Notes under the pieces: generated by a model
Seen by the model: the letters and a program-made list of their open reading frames with translations, nothing else
What the model was told of the DNA's origin: nothing
Databases searched by the model: none
Shown: positions 17,880 through 27,477 of the stretch, piece after piece
Numbering within the stretch: the stretch's first letter is position 1
Layout: each line of letters starts with the position of its first letter
Program-made: the position numbers and the translations under genes
From: Thalassobacterium sedimentorum
GTDB taxonomy: Bacteria > Verrucomicrobiota > Verrucomicrobiia > Opitutales > Coraliomargaritaceae
DNA: 64,000 bases
Direction: 5' to 3'
Assembly: GCF_031127905.1 (NCBI RefSeq)
Contig: NZ_JARXIC010000012.1
Location: 1 to 64,000, forward strand

Positions 17880-20405
17880 TTATTCGGCCATAGGATATTG
17901 TAAGCGCAGAAAGAGTGGCTGTTCGTCGATTTGGTAGGGGCTGAGATCGATGGTTTTTTGCATCGAGTCGCCGAGTTTGAGGTCGGGCAGGTAGCGTGCG
18001 TTGGGGAGTTCTGCCCATGAGCCGGGCTCTAAGTTGCGAGAATACATGACTTTGGGGCGTGCTTCTGCGTGTGTCCGTGAGCTGAGGAATGAGAACGTTG
18101 GTAATTGTGGGTAGTCCGCATGCTGTGTCGAGCTGAGTGGAGCTGGATTGGCCAACATCGGGTCGGTGCCGCTGTGGAATTCAACTATGTTGAGCCAGCC
18201 GTCGCCATCAGCATCGTCTGTGGGTGCGCTCAGCCCAGGCGCCTGGCTGGCCAGTGTTGCGAAAAACGTTTGCTGGTCTGCCGCGGTCGCTGTGGCAGTG
18301 GAGACTGCGCGGGCAAAGCTGTAGACGCGCCCTGCGTCGGGCAGGCCAGTGAGGTCCAGACCGAGGTCGCCTGCGAGAATGGTGTCGCCCTTCATTGTGA
18401 GCGCTTGTGCATTCCCAAAATTGTTACCTAAGTCACCTTGCTTGTCGGGCTGGTCGCTATCGCGACTGCAGAGTGCGCGCACTTCTTGCCAATCGTTGGC
18501 GCTTTCGTCCCATTCGAATTGATAGACCATGGAGCGATCCATCGCAGTCCATCCGTAGCCTTGTCGCAGTCCTGCGATGAGGACTGTGTCGCCTTCGGCG
18601 ATGAGGGAGGAGCCGAAGTGTTTGACTGTATATATTTGACGCAGGTATGCGCTGTAGTCCCATTGGATGTATTCATCCATGCTTGCTTCTTCGACCGTGC
18701 GGATACGGCGTGTTTGAGCCCAAGTGCCGCCTTCATACTCAAATTGATAAACGGCCCCGAGCGGGGTGTTGCCTTGCCACTTGCGGAAGGCGGAGACAAA
18801 TATGCCGTGATCTGAGATGGCGACACGCTCGCCGAATAGATCGTCGTAGTCGGCATCGTCGGCCTTGAGCTTTTGCTCCAGTTGCCATTGTCCAGAGCTT
18901 GTCTGGCGTCGGTAGACGTAGACTGCGCCAGAGTTTTCGCTGAGGTCGTCGTCTTCGTTAGAAGGGATCGCGGCGAGCTCACCATGGAGTGCCAGAGGCC
19001 AGCCAAAATAGTCATCCTCTTCGGCGTCGTGGGGCACGATAATCTGAGTTTTACTGAACACGGGGGTGGTCGTGTCGCTGGCTTCGTAGACCCATACGGC
19101 TCCGGTCGCTACATCATCTGTGAGTGCTTTGTCGGCTGATACCATCAGTGTGTAAATATATTGGCTGGGGCCGATGGGCGTCTGATCCAAGGCCACTGTG
19201 CCGCCGAAGGCCGCGGCTTGATCTTCATTATCAGGTATTAAGGTTTGCAGCAGTGACCATTGCCCCGTTTCGCTGGCACGTTGATAGATAAAGACTCGGC
19301 AGTTTAGGGGAAAATCACTCTCGGGGGCGGCGATGACGAGTAAGTCTGCATACGATGTGATCGAGGCTCCGAAGTCGACCTCTTCTACCGGGCTCACTAG
19401 AGTTTGAGTGTGTTGCCAGGTCCCGTTTGCAGCCGATTGCTCATAAATATGCACCTGGCGTGAGTCTGCCTCCTGAATGAATGCGGTCACGGGCAGGCCG
19501 ATCTGTGGCTGCATCAGCTCTATGGCACTTCCGAAGTAAGCTTCTTCGGTGGGGGCGGGCGCATCGATGTGGGCCCGTTCATAGTCGTAGCCAAAGATCA
19601 TGAGCTCTTGCTCGCTCAGTGTCCAACGCTCTTGGGAGTCATTCAGATCGCGCATCCAAAAGCGTAGTGGCACGAGCTCGGAAACCTGAGGTGCTGGATA
19701 GGCATCGTTCCATTCAAAGACCCAATTCGACCAATCCTCAGTGACGACACGTTCAAAACTGAAGCGTGGATCTTGTGTCTCCAGTGTCAGCTGACTTGCG
19801 CTGGAGCTTTCATCTGGATCGCCCACCTCTAGTTGCAGCTCATAAATATCTTCAGGATCATCCTGGATGCGAAATCCCTGTGTGAGTAGGTTGCTGTTGG
19901 ATATGCGAGGGAGTGAGGGGAGCACAGTTAGAGTGATTGTGCCTTGTAGCTCTTCGGTGATTTCCTCTGCATAATAGATGGTGACACTTACTGTAAATGT
20001 ATACTCCGTGGCTGTGGGGACGTTAGGAGCTGTCCAGCTTATGAGGTATTTACTCTCGTAACTGGAGTTTATTGGATGAACCTGTAGGTTTGCAGGGGCA
20101 TTGATCAACTCGATTTCATAGCTCTGCTCCGAGCTGTCTTCATTGACCCAATCGTCGAGTCCCCAGAATATAATACTACCTTCTAAGGAATAGTTTGTGC
20201 CTGTGTAGGTCGTGAAGTAAGGACCCTCTGTCGCGTCGTCGGGAGCATATATAGTCGATTCCTCCAGTTCCATTAAGCTGGCAGTATCGCCTGCCACCCA
20301 TTCGTCCCAGCCGATTGTGTCCCAGCCGATGCCTCCAATCATATCCCATGAGGATGCGTTAAGGCAGCATATCGCTGCTAAAAGTAGTACGACTCTTATA
20401 AACAT
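17880..20405 (-). CDS. Exported FG-GAP/Ig-like repeat protein
   Basis: An 841-residue exported protein. The signal peptide MFIRVVLLLAAICCLNASS contains a Cys pair but no clear lipobox. Residues about 75-260 look like Ig/cadherin-type sheets. From about 270 there are repeated FG-GAP-like units with phrases such as AYFGSAIEL, VDFGASITSYADLLVIAAPE, DYFGWPLALHGELAAIPS and DLFGERVAISDHG. Near the end, DDADGDGWLNIVEFHSGTDP is a thrombospondin-3-like calcium-binding loop, and no PEP-CTERM tail follows. Probably a cell-surface or secreted adhesion-type beta-propeller. Its start codon is three bases from a strong stem-loop (20409-20434). Confidence 0.75.
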   Translation of the reverse strand: MFIRVVLLLAAICCLNASSWDMIGGIGWDTIGWDEWVAGDTASLMELEESTIYAPDDATEGPYFTTYTGTNYSLEGSIIFWGLDDWVNEDSSEQSYEIELINAPANLQVHPINSSYESKYLISWTAPNVPTATEYTFTVSVTIYYAEEITEELQGTITLTVLPSLPRISNSNLLTQGFRIQDDPEDIYELQLEVGDPDESSSASQLTLETQDPRFSFERVVTEDWSNWVFEWNDAYPAPQVSELVPLRFWMRDLNDSQERWTLSEQELMIFGYDYERAHIDAPAPTEEAYFGSAIELMQPQIGLPVTAFIQEADSRQVHIYEQSAANGTWQHTQTLVSPVEEVDFGASITSYADLLVIAAPESDFPLNCRVFIYQRASETGQWSLLQTLIPDNEDQAAAFGGTVALDQTPIGPSQYIYTLMVSADKALTDDVATGAVWVYEASDTTTPVFSKTQIIVPHDAEEDDYFGWPLALHGELAAIPSNEDDDLSENSGAVYVYRRQTSSGQWQLEQKLKADDADYDDLFGERVAISDHGIFVSAFRKWQGNTPLGAVYQFEYEGGTWAQTRRIRTVEEASMDEYIQWDYSAYLRQIYTVKHFGSSLIAEGDTVLIAGLRQGYGWTAMDRSMVYQFEWDESANDWQEVRALCSRDSDQPDKQGDLGNNFGNAQALTMKGDTILAGDLGLDLTGLPDAGRVYSFARAVSTATATAADQQTFFATLASQAPGLSAPTDDADGDGWLNIVEFHSGTDPMLANPAPLSSTQHADYPQLPTFSFLSSRTHAEARPKVMYSRNLEPGSWAELPNARYLPDLKLGDSMQKTIDLSPYQIDEQPLFLRLQYPMAE

Positions 20406-20408
20406 AAA

Positions 20409-20434
20409 GACTGCCTAACTTTCGTTAGGCAGTC
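20409..20434 (-). terminator. GNRA-loop hairpin between carB and the FG-GAP gene
   Basis: On the minus strand the RNA would read GACTGCCTAAC-GAAA-GTTAGGCAGTC: an 11-bp perfect stem closed by a GAAA tetraloop, followed by TTTATGTTT. It is well placed to end carB transcription, but the ATG of the next gene (20405) is only three bases after the stem, so it could also act on that gene's translation. Confidence 0.75.
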
Positions 20435-20485
20435 CGTCGATTGAATTCTGTCTGCAGTGACGATTATATAAGGGCTAGCGATTCC

Positions 20486-23400
20486 TTACTTTGGATTCGC
20501 TTCTTGGCTGTAGCTTTGGATCGAGCGCACTTCGTAGCCTTTCTCGCGGATCGCTTTGATGCCATCGACAGCGGCAGAAGCGGCCGAGATTGTGGTCATA
20601 ATGCAGATGTTGTGCTTCACGGCTTCGGTGCGGATCTCGTTTTCGTTCTGACGTGGCACGGTGCCTTGCGGTGTATTGATGATCAGGCAAACTTTGTTAT
20701 TCTTGATCAGATCAATCACGTTGGGGCGACCTTCGCTCAGGCGGCAGACGTTTTTGACCTCGATGCCGTTTTCTTTGAACAGCTTACCGGTGCCAATTGT
20801 GGCGAGAATGCCGAAGCCGAGCTCGCTGAGTCCCTTGGCGATTTCGACTGCACGCTCTTTATCACCGTCTTTGACGCTGATAAAGACGTCGCCGGAATCG
20901 GGCAGTTCTGGCTTGGCCGCCATCTGTGATTTTGCAAAGGCAACGCCGAGGTCTTTGTCGAGGCCCATGACTTCACCTGTCGAGCGCATTTCCGGGCTGA
21001 GCATGATGGGCGCGCCTGGGAAGCGGTTGAAGGGGAATACGGATTCTTTGACCGCCCAATAAGGAGGAATGATTTCTTCGGTGAAGCCGAGGTCCTTAAG
21101 CTTTTCGCCTGCCATGATACGGGAGGCGAGCTTGGCCAGCGGCACGCCGATCGCCTTGGAAACGAAGGGCACGGTGCGCGAGGCGCGTGGGTTGACTTCG
21201 ATGATGTAAAGCTCGTCGTCTTTGATCGCGTATTGCACGTTCATGAGGCCGACCACTTGTAGCTCTTTTGCGAGTGCGTAGCTGGCGGTGCGAACCTTAT
21301 CCAGCATCTCGTTGGAGAGTGTGTGTGGGGGCATCACCATGGCGGCGTCGCCGGAGTGAACACCTGCAAATTCAACGTGCTGTAGCATGCCGCCAATCAC
21401 GGTGGTCTCGCCGTCGGAAATGCAGTCTACGTCGAGCTCATATGCGTCTTCCAGGAATTTGTCGAGCAACACCGGAGTGCCGGGAGCGACGTCGAACACT
21501 TCGCGCACGATCTTCTTCATTTCGTCCATGTCGTAGACGATGAACATACCACGGCCACCTAGAACGAAGGAGGGGCGCAGTAGGATCGGGAAGCCGATTT
21601 CACCGGCAAGCTCGTAGGCTTGTTCCAGTGAGTTGGCGATGCGGTTCTCCGGTTGCTTTAAGCCGACTCGATCGAGAATGTCGCGGAAGAGGTTACGGTC
21701 CTCGGCAGCGTCAATCATGGAAGGTGAGGTGCCGATAATATTCACGCCGTGCGCTTCCAGCTCGGTCGCAAGGTTGAGCGGGGTTTGGCCGCCAAACTGC
21801 ACGATCACACCGTCGCACTTGGATTGGTAGTAAATCTCAAGCACGTCTTCGAGGGTGAGTGGTTCGAAGAAAAGTTTGTCCGAGGTGTCGTAGTCGGTGG
21901 AGACGGTCTCGGGATTGGAGTTGACCATGATGGTCTCGTAACCCGCTTCGCGCAGGGCGAAGGAGGCGTGCACACAGCAGTAGTCGAACTCGATGCCTTG
22001 ACCGATGCGGTTGGGGCCGCCACCTAGGATCATGATCTTCTTCTTGTCGGTGACGGAGATTTCATTCTCGGCGCCGTAGGAAGAGTAATAGTAGGGAGTG
22101 AAGGCTTCGAACTCCGCAGCACAGGTGTCCACCAGACGGTAATTTGTCATGACGCCCAACTTCTCGCGGCGCTTACGCACGGCTTGACGGTTGGAGTTGA
22201 CCAGATCGGCAATCAGCGCATCGCTGAAACCAGCTTCTTTGGCAGTCTTCATTAACTCGCCGTCGAGTTTTGCCAGGCTACTGGTCTTGAGCTCGAGCTC
22301 GATGTCGACCAACTGACGCAATTGATCGATAAACCATGGATCGAGGGAGCAAGCTTCGAAGATTTCTTCATCCGTCATGCCATTGAGTAGGGCGTGACGC
22401 AGCCAAAAGACACGTTCGCAAGTCGGGATCGAGATGCCTTGGCGAATGGCCTGCATATCGGTGATTTTCTCTGCAAATTTAGCCGGTCCCACAAAGCCTT
22501 TGGCGCCGATTTCCAGCGAGCGTAGAGCTTTTTGGAAGGACTCCTTAAAGGTGCGGCCGATGGCCATGGCTTCGCCCACCGATTTCATGGCAGAAGTCAA
22601 TGTGGTGTCGGCACCGATGAATTTTTCGAATGTGAAACGAGGGATCTTCGTCACCACGTAGTCGATCGTCGGCTCGAAGCTGGCCGGAGTTTCACGCGTG
22701 ATGTCGTTTTGCAGCTCGTCCAAGCTATAGCCGACAGCCAACTTGGCCGCGATCTTTGCGATGGGGAAGCCCGTTGCTTTCGACGCCAGCGCCGAACTAC
22801 GCGAGACGCGCGGGTTCATTTCGATCACGACCATGCGGCCATTCTTCGGGTTGACCGAGAACTGGATATTCGAGCCACCTGTTTCCACGCCGACTTCACG
22901 GATACATGCGAAGGATGCATCGCGCATCAGCTGGTATTCCTTATCCGTCAGCGTCATGGCCGGTGCCACCGTGATGGAGTCACCGGTGTGGACGCCCATT
23001 GGGTCGAAATTTTCAATCGAGCAGATGACCACGCACTGATCCTTGTGGTCGCGCATGACCTCCATCTCGTATTCCTTCCAGCCGAGTAAGCACTCTTCGA
23101 CCAGCACTTCAGTGGTGGGCGACATATCGAGGCCGTTTTGCACCATGCGCTCATATTCTTCGCGATTATAAGCGATCCCGCCGCCAGAGCCACCGAGCGT
23201 GAAGCTGGGGCGAATGATGATGGGGAAGTCACCGATCAACTCGTCAGCCGCCTTGAGCGCGTCCGCCAGGTTATTGACGGTGGCCGAGCGTGCCACGTCC
23301 AGGCCGATCTTAAGCATGGCCTGTTTGAAAATATCGCGCGCCTCGCCCTTTATGATGGCTTCCGGCTTGGCGCCGATCATTTGCACGCCATATTTTTCGA

Positions 23401-23722
23401 GAATGCCCGCATCGTGCAGATCCATTGAAAGGTTCAGTCCCGTCTGGCCACCGAGGGTGGGGAGCAGGGCGTCTGGCTTTTCCTTGAGAATGATCTTTTC
23501 CAGGGCGTCAACCGTAAGCGGCTCGATGTAAGTGACATCGGCAAACTCGGGGTCGGTCATAATCGTGGCCGGGTTGCTGTTAACCAGCACCACTTTGTAA
23601 CCTTCCTCACGCAGCGCTTTACAAGCTTGAGTGCCGGAATAGTCGAATTCGCAGGCCTGGCCGATTACAATCGGGCCGGAACCAATGATAAGAATAGTCT
23701 GTATGTCGGTGCGTTTTGGCAT
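20486..23722 (-). CDS. carB: Carbamoyl-phosphate synthase large chain
   Basis: A 1078-residue protein, the usual length, which makes carbamoyl phosphate from glutamine-derived ammonia, bicarbonate and two ATP for arginine and pyrimidine synthesis. The two ATP-grasp halves are clear: [20 protein letters not shown] at the N-terminus and [20 protein letters not shown] at about 560, each followed by its own [12 protein letters not shown] / [12 protein letters not shown] segment. An MGS-like allosteric domain closes the protein ([20 protein letters not shown]). The start at 23722 (MPKRTDIQ) is preferred over the frame's first ATG at 23761, because family members begin this way. The small subunit is not in the window. 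Confidence 0.96.
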   Translation of the reverse strand: MPKRTDIQTILIIGSGPIVIGQACEFDYSGTQACKALREEGYKVVLVNSNPATIMTDPEFADVTYIEPLTVDALEKIILKEKPDALLPTLGGQTGLNLSMDLHDAGILEKYGVQMIGAKPEAIIKGEARDIFKQAMLKIGLDVARSATVNNLADALKAADELIGDFPIIIRPSFTLGGSGGGIAYNREEYERMVQNGLDMSPTTEVLVEECLLGWKEYEMEVMRDHKDQCVVICSIENFDPMGVHTGDSITVAPAMTLTDKEYQLMRDASFACIREVGVETGGSNIQFSVNPKNGRMVVIEMNPRVSRSSALASKATGFPIAKIAAKLAVGYSLDELQNDITRETPASFEPTIDYVVTKIPRFTFEKFIGADTTLTSAMKSVGEAMAIGRTFKESFQKALRSLEIGAKGFVGPAKFAEKITDMQAIRQGISIPTCERVFWLRHALLNGMTDEEIFEACSLDPWFIDQLRQLVDIELELKTSSLAKLDGELMKTAKEAGFSDALIADLVNSNRQAVRKRREKLGVMTNYRLVDTCAAEFEAFTPYYYSSYGAENEISVTDKKKIMILGGGPNRIGQGIEFDYCCVHASFALREAGYETIMVNSNPETVSTDYDTSDKLFFEPLTLEDVLEIYYQSKCDGVIVQFGGQTPLNLATELEAHGVNIIGTSPSMIDAAEDRNLFRDILDRVGLKQPENRIANSLEQAYELAGEIGFPILLRPSFVLGGRGMFIVYDMDEMKKIVREVFDVAPGTPVLLDKFLEDAYELDVDCISDGETTVIGGMLQHVEFAGVHSGDAAMVMPPHTLSNEMLDKVRTASYALAKELQVVGLMNVQYAIKDDELYIIEVNPRASRTVPFVSKAIGVPLAKLASRIMAGEKLKDLGFTEEIIPPYWAVKESVFPFNRFPGAPIMLSPEMRSTGEVMGLDKDLGVAFAKSQMAAKPELPDSGDVFISVKDGDKERAVEIAKGLSELGFGILATIGTGKLFKENGIEVKNVCRLSEGRPNVIDLIKNNKVCLIINTPQGTVPRQNENEIRTEAVKHNICIMTTISAASAAVDGIKAIREKGYEVRSIQSYSQEANPK

Positions 23723-23843
23723 AAATTGGCGCAAGGCTGTTTTTTTTGCACTCCCATGCAAGCAAGAATAAGCCTTGAAAACTAAGATATAAGGTCTGGC
23801 GTTTTTCGAATGGTCATTCAGCCTGTATTTCTATTGTTAGTGG

Positions 23844-23849
23844 TATAAT
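23844..23849 (+). promoter_or_regulatory. Extended -10 promoter, possibly leaderless
   Basis: TGGTATAAT provides an extended -10 element (TG-n-TATAAT). Only eight bases separate it from the ATG at 23858, so the predicted transcript would start at or next to the start codon. No Shine-Dalgarno sequence is present, in agreement with a leaderless message. Confidence 0.45.
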
Positions 23850-23857
23850 TTTTCTCT

Positions 23858-25459
23858 ATGACACGAAATAAGAAACCCGTTGTAATCGTTGCCATTGTTT
23901 TGGCTGCATTTATTTTTATCCCGCTCCTACTTTTACTGGCCACTCGTTTGGGAGGGTCCAGTGGATCCCACTTTGGGGGTGGGACAGCCAGCACTGTCCA
24001 ACACGAGACCGATGTTGCAGATTTTGATTTGCGCCAACTTGCTAGCAAGGTTGAGCAATTAGTTGAGCAAGATCTGGCAGCTGCCTTGCGTCAGGGGGAT
24101 GTGTCGCTTGATTTTATGTCTAGTTTAAAGCGCGATGTGAGTCAGGGGCAAGAGGCCATGCAGAGAGGCCAGCTTGAGCGTGCCAGTGAGTATTTCACTA
24201 AAGCTCTAGAAGTTGCCGAGTCGGAACTTTCTGCTTTGGCCCTGGCGGATCAGGCGCGAATGCTTAATGATAGTACTTATGCGGATCTACAACGACTGGA
24301 GTACTTGAAGTCGGCTTTCGAGAACACCTATCGGGAAGCTGTGGAAACCTACAACACTGCATTGCGTGCGCTTAATGTGGGCGATTATCAGGCGAGTGTG
24401 AACGACTTTGAAATGACAGGTGCTATTCTTGGCGATATGGAAGCGCGTGCGATTCAGCAAATCGCGGGTTTATTGGACACCGCTCAACAGTCACTTGAAG
24501 ATTATAAACTTACCGCCGCTCGAAATGCTTACGAATCTGTCTTGAAACTGGATGCTGCCAACGTCGCTGCCACTGAAGGTTTAGTGATGTTGACAGCGCT
24601 CGAAGGTATTGCGGAAGAGGTGAAAGCGATTCGTGCGCTCGAAGCTTCGGGTGATTTTGAGGAAGCACTTGCGGAATTGGAGCGTTTGGCAGCTGAAAAC
24701 CCGCAAAACCCCTTTATTCGAAGTCAGCGAACTTCTCTCGAGGCTCGTATTTTAGAACGTGATTATCAAGCGCTGCTTGCTGCATCGGTGGCCGCGGAGC
24801 AGGCAGAGGACTTCTCGCGTGCGATTACTTCGCTGGAAGCTGCGCTTAAACTTAAGTCCACCGCTGAGCAGCAAGCTCGATTAGCTAATTTGCAGAACAA
24901 AGATAAAGCCGTTCGCCTTGAAGTTTTGTTGGCCGATGGCTACGATGCACTTCGGGCGGGACGTTATGAGGCAGCGCGTATGCATTACAAGGAAGCGGTT
25001 GCGCTAGCACCTGATTCTAAAGAAGCACGTACTGGCCTTGAAAAGGCCTCCAGTCTCTATTTAGCAAATATACGCTACAGTCAAAATGTGGCAGCTGCGG
25101 CCAAATATATTAAGGAAGGGCGCTATCCACTCGCTGCTAAACTTTTTAATGAGGCTATGAGCAGTCGCCCAAGTAATGTGGCTCCGAGTCAGCAAGCGGA
25201 GGAGGCGCGTATTCGAGCAAGTCTTCAAGCGCAATCCGAGGAGGTTAATGTCACGATCGAGTCGGATAAGCGTACTTACGTCAGTATTATTGGTGTGCTG
25301 CCGCCTGATCGTTTCAAAACCGAAGAACTTAAGCTTTTTCCTGATGTCTATAAGGTCCGAGGTACTCGCTCAGGCTACAAGAGTGTCGAATTTGAGTTCA
25401 AGGTCGACGCCAACAAGCCCAATTTCACTATTACCGTTGAATGTACAGAGAAGATATAA
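23858..25459 (+). CDS. Membrane-anchored TPR protein with PEGA-like end
   Basis: A 533-residue protein with an N-terminal signal anchor (about residues 8-28, VVIVAIVLAAFIFIPLLLLL). A long Ala/Glu/Leu-rich helical region follows, with many TPR-type repeats (RGQLERASEYFTKALEVAE, LRAGRYEAARMHYKEAVALA, KEGRYPLAAKLFNEAM). The last 70 residues are predicted as a beta domain of PEGA type (VNVTIESDKRTYVSIIGV and KVRGTRSGYKSVEFEFKVD). It likely faces the periplasm and scaffolds other proteins. The following Ser/Gly-rich gene overlaps its end by 19 bp, so they are translated from one message. Confidence 0.7.
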   Translation: MTRNKKPVVIVAIVLAAFIFIPLLLLLATRLGGSSGSHFGGGTASTVQHETDVADFDLRQLASKVEQLVEQDLAAALRQGDVSLDFMSSLKRDVSQGQEAMQRGQLERASEYFTKALEVAESELSALALADQARMLNDSTYADLQRLEYLKSAFENTYREAVETYNTALRALNVGDYQASVNDFEMTGAILGDMEARAIQQIAGLLDTAQQSLEDYKLTAARNAYESVLKLDAANVAATEGLVMLTALEGIAEEVKAIRALEASGDFEEALAELERLAAENPQNPFIRSQRTSLEARILERDYQALLAASVAAEQAEDFSRAITSLEAALKLKSTAEQQARLANLQNKDKAVRLEVLLADGYDALRAGRYEAARMHYKEAVALAPDSKEARTGLEKASSLYLANIRYSQNVAAAAKYIKEGRYPLAAKLFNEAMSSRPSNVAPSQQAEEARIRASLQAQSEEVNVTIESDKRTYVSIIGVLPPDRFKTEELKLFPDVYKVRGTRSGYKSVEFEFKVDANKPNFTITVECTEKI

Positions 25460-26247
25460 AGCAGTTTCCACGTTATCTATTGCGTGAGCTAGTCCATGTC
25501 GGGTTTATAAGCGCTTTGTCACCAAGGCTGTTTTTCTCTGCGTATCTTCTATCCGCTTATACACTTATTGCAGCACCTGACCCAGATCTCTTTGATGGGC
25601 GGACGCTTCCGGCCCCAATTCAGTCTCAGCCGGGTTCGACTGAGACTCTGGAATCTGGTGGTGGCGAATCCGGTGAAAATAGCGCTACAACAGTTAATTC
25701 TGGGACCACTGGAGGCGTTTCTGGTAGCGAAGGCGCGGAGCCACGTGACTTCGATAGCCTCGGCAGCGCGGGTGGGGGTGAAACTGTTAACAGTCATAGT
25801 TCTAAAGATAGCGGCAATCTCGGCAGCAGTGGGGGTGGGAGTTCCGATCGCAGTGGTGGCTCTGCATCGCCGACCGAATCCATGGGAACTGGTGGACATG
25901 GAGCTTCGGAAGTGGGAGAGGAGGGCGAACGTATTGGTGGATCCGGTGGTGCGCCCGGCGATACAATGCCTGTAGGGGATACGCCTGGTTCCGGTAGCTC
26001 AAGTAGTCAGGAAGTGCGCAACTTTGAAGACTTTGGATTCGGCAGCGTGAGCTCCCAGGAGACGGTGGAAGTGAATCGCTCCAAAGAAAGTGCCACATTC
26101 GGCGGCAGTTCTTCCAGTTCCAATAGTAATGACTCGGTGGAGACGAACGCGCCGAATGGTGTGGATCAAAACTCCAGCGGTGGTTCACAAGTTGGTAGTG
26201 GCAGTGGGACTGGCGATTATGGAACTAACCTACCGAGTGGGCTGTGA
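25441..26247 (+). CDS. Exported Ser/Gly-rich low-complexity protein
   Basis: A 268-residue protein. The first 45 residues contain a hydrophobic segment (RLFFSAYLLSAYTLIAA) resembling a long signal peptide. From about 60 onward the chain is almost entirely Ser, Gly, Glu, Asn, Thr and Asp, with recurring short phrases: DFDSLGSAGGGETVNSHSSK and DFGFGSVSSQETVEVNRSKE share the pattern DF-x-G/S-ET-V-N-S-K, so an imperfect repeat is present. Such a chain is expected to be disordered, perhaps a surface or matrix linker. No known family. The overlap with the upstream TPR gene implies a shared role. Confidence 0.5.
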   Translation: MYREDIKQFPRYLLRELVHVGFISALSPRLFFSAYLLSAYTLIAAPDPDLFDGRTLPAPIQSQPGSTETLESGGGESGENSATTVNSGTTGGVSGSEGAEPRDFDSLGSAGGGETVNSHSSKDSGNLGSSGGGSSDRSGGSASPTESMGTGGHGASEVGEEGERIGGSGGAPGDTMPVGDTPGSGSSSSQEVRNFEDFGFGSVSSQETVEVNRSKESATFGGSSSSSNSNDSVETNAPNGVDQNSSGGSQVGSGSGTGDYGTNLPSGL

Positions 26248-26310
26248 GTTTTAGGAGTTAGAAGTTGAGGAGTTAGGCGTATGAGTCAGATTAAAAGCAT
26301 GAAATTCTTG

Positions 26311-26368
26311 TGGGGTGTCCGCTCGTCGGAGGTTCTGTCGTGCATGCGTGGGGTGTCCGCTCGCCGGA
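26311..26368 (+). repeat. Short direct repeat, GC-rich
   Basis: The 20-mer TGGGGTGTCCGCTCGTCGGA (26311-26330) recurs with one mismatch at 26349-26368, 38 bp later. The second copy runs into CGCCGGATGCCTGCGGCG, whose ends can pair. It looks like a REP-type duplication just before the likely start codon of the gene at 26368. Confidence 0.55.
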
Positions 26369-26850
26369 TGCCTGCGGCGTTTCAGCGATATCGGTGGGCT
26401 CTCATGCTTACATTTATAGGCTCGGTCCCCGTGGTTACGGCGGAACCCCTGCGGGTAATGGAGGAGACCGCGATTCCTTATATGAGCTTTCTTTCTAAGG
26501 CTGATTTTGATCAGCGCTATCCTGGAGAGATGCTTGATAATGCTGATCAACTGGATGTAGGTTGGTATGTCATCTATGAGCACCAGGCGCTTAATTATTA
26601 TTTTGGGCCCATATTATTGGAATCGATCGGTGAGGACTACCTTGCTCAGCTCACTGAAACGGTTGAAGCAGCTGTGGAACAACGTCCCAGTATTAAAGAT
26701 TATCGCTTAGAATTGAGTTATGAACCTAGCTTGGAGAGTGTCGAGAGAGGTGCGGACGAGCCCTTGATCGAAGCGCCCGCTCCCATGCCACCGCAAGATA
26801 CGTCAACACCTAGCTTTTGGTCTAAGGTGAAACGTTTTTTTGGTTTATAA
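26368..26850 (+). CDS. Small exported hypothetical protein
   Basis: A 160-residue protein read from the ATG at 26368. This start gives a normal signal peptide (MPAAFQRYRWALMLTFIGSV then PVVTA). The frame opens earlier at 26281, but that part is made of a duplicated GC-rich element. The mature part has no recognised family; landmarks are IPYMSFLSKADFDQRYPGEM, DVGWYVIYEH and a Pro-rich stretch before the basic amphipathic end FWSKVKRFFGL. It closes a three-gene unit with the TPR and Ser/Gly-rich genes. Confidence 0.5.
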   Translation: MPAAFQRYRWALMLTFIGSVPVVTAEPLRVMEETAIPYMSFLSKADFDQRYPGEMLDNADQLDVGWYVIYEHQALNYYFGPILLESIGEDYLAQLTETVEAAVEQRPSIKDYRLELSYEPSLESVERGADEPLIEAPAPMPPQDTSTPSFWSKVKRFFGL

Positions 26851-27149
26851 CGGAGTCTTTATTCGTAGACATTGGCGACGATTGTCAGAGGTCAGCATCT
26901 TCTGATGTAGTGCTTGTGTTCAGGCGATTCAGGTTGCTGGATGTCGTTTGATGACCTTGACCAACTCTGCACTGGAAGCGTCAGCGACATTATTTGACTA
27001 GGCTATATCGATCAGTTACTCAGTTATGCTTCGTTGTCGCTTGGCTTTCCATGTTTGTGGATTTTGATTAAAAATTTCGCGAACAGGTAATTGAAACCAG
27101 TCAAGGCTTGCCAAGTAGCAATTATGTCACTTTCTTGCTCACCTTTTCA

Positions 27150-27239
<90 letters not shown>

Positions 27240-27300
27240 GACTTCGCCCGAAATTTGTTTCGGCGAACGAAGCCTGTCACGGCGTGTCGAAGAGTCGTCG

Positions 27301-27390
27301 GACTCCACCCGCCCCGGTTCTGAGAACCGAAGTTTCGGAAAATATCTCGATTAGATTCAAACTTTTTGCGAAGTGTATCAGGTCAGAGTG
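27301..27390 (+). repeat. Dispersed intergenic repeat, copy C
   Basis: Third copy of the family seen at 18-125 and 15937-16050. The conserved part is CGCCCCGGTTCTGAGAACCG, AAG, then AATATCTCGATTAGATTCAA and ACTTTTTGCGAAGTGTATCA. Just upstream, CCGAAATTTGTTTCGG (27249-27264) replaces the first hairpin, with about 35 bp of extra sequence between. It follows the tRNA-Ser directly, in the same orientation as the other copies. Confidence 0.7.
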
Positions 27391-27477
27391 GGCGCTTCAG
27401 CACTTTGGGATATGTGCCGGTTCAGGTAGATTTCTTCATTAAATAATACGATTTACGTAATTACTTATAGAAAGCCT

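Noticed and set aside
18428-19015. 195-codon minus frame inside the FG-GAP gene
   Set aside because: Same strand but a different frame from a long protein with clear repeats; low-complexity Ser/Thr content is a frame-shift artefact.
22532-23089. 185-codon frame opposite carB
   Set aside because: It lies wholly within the conserved carB coding sequence on the other strand; such long shadows are expected from GC-rich codon use.
25802-26188. Minus-strand frame over the Ser/Gly-rich gene
   Set aside because: Antisense to a low-complexity coding region; His/Ser-rich composition follows from the complementary codons.
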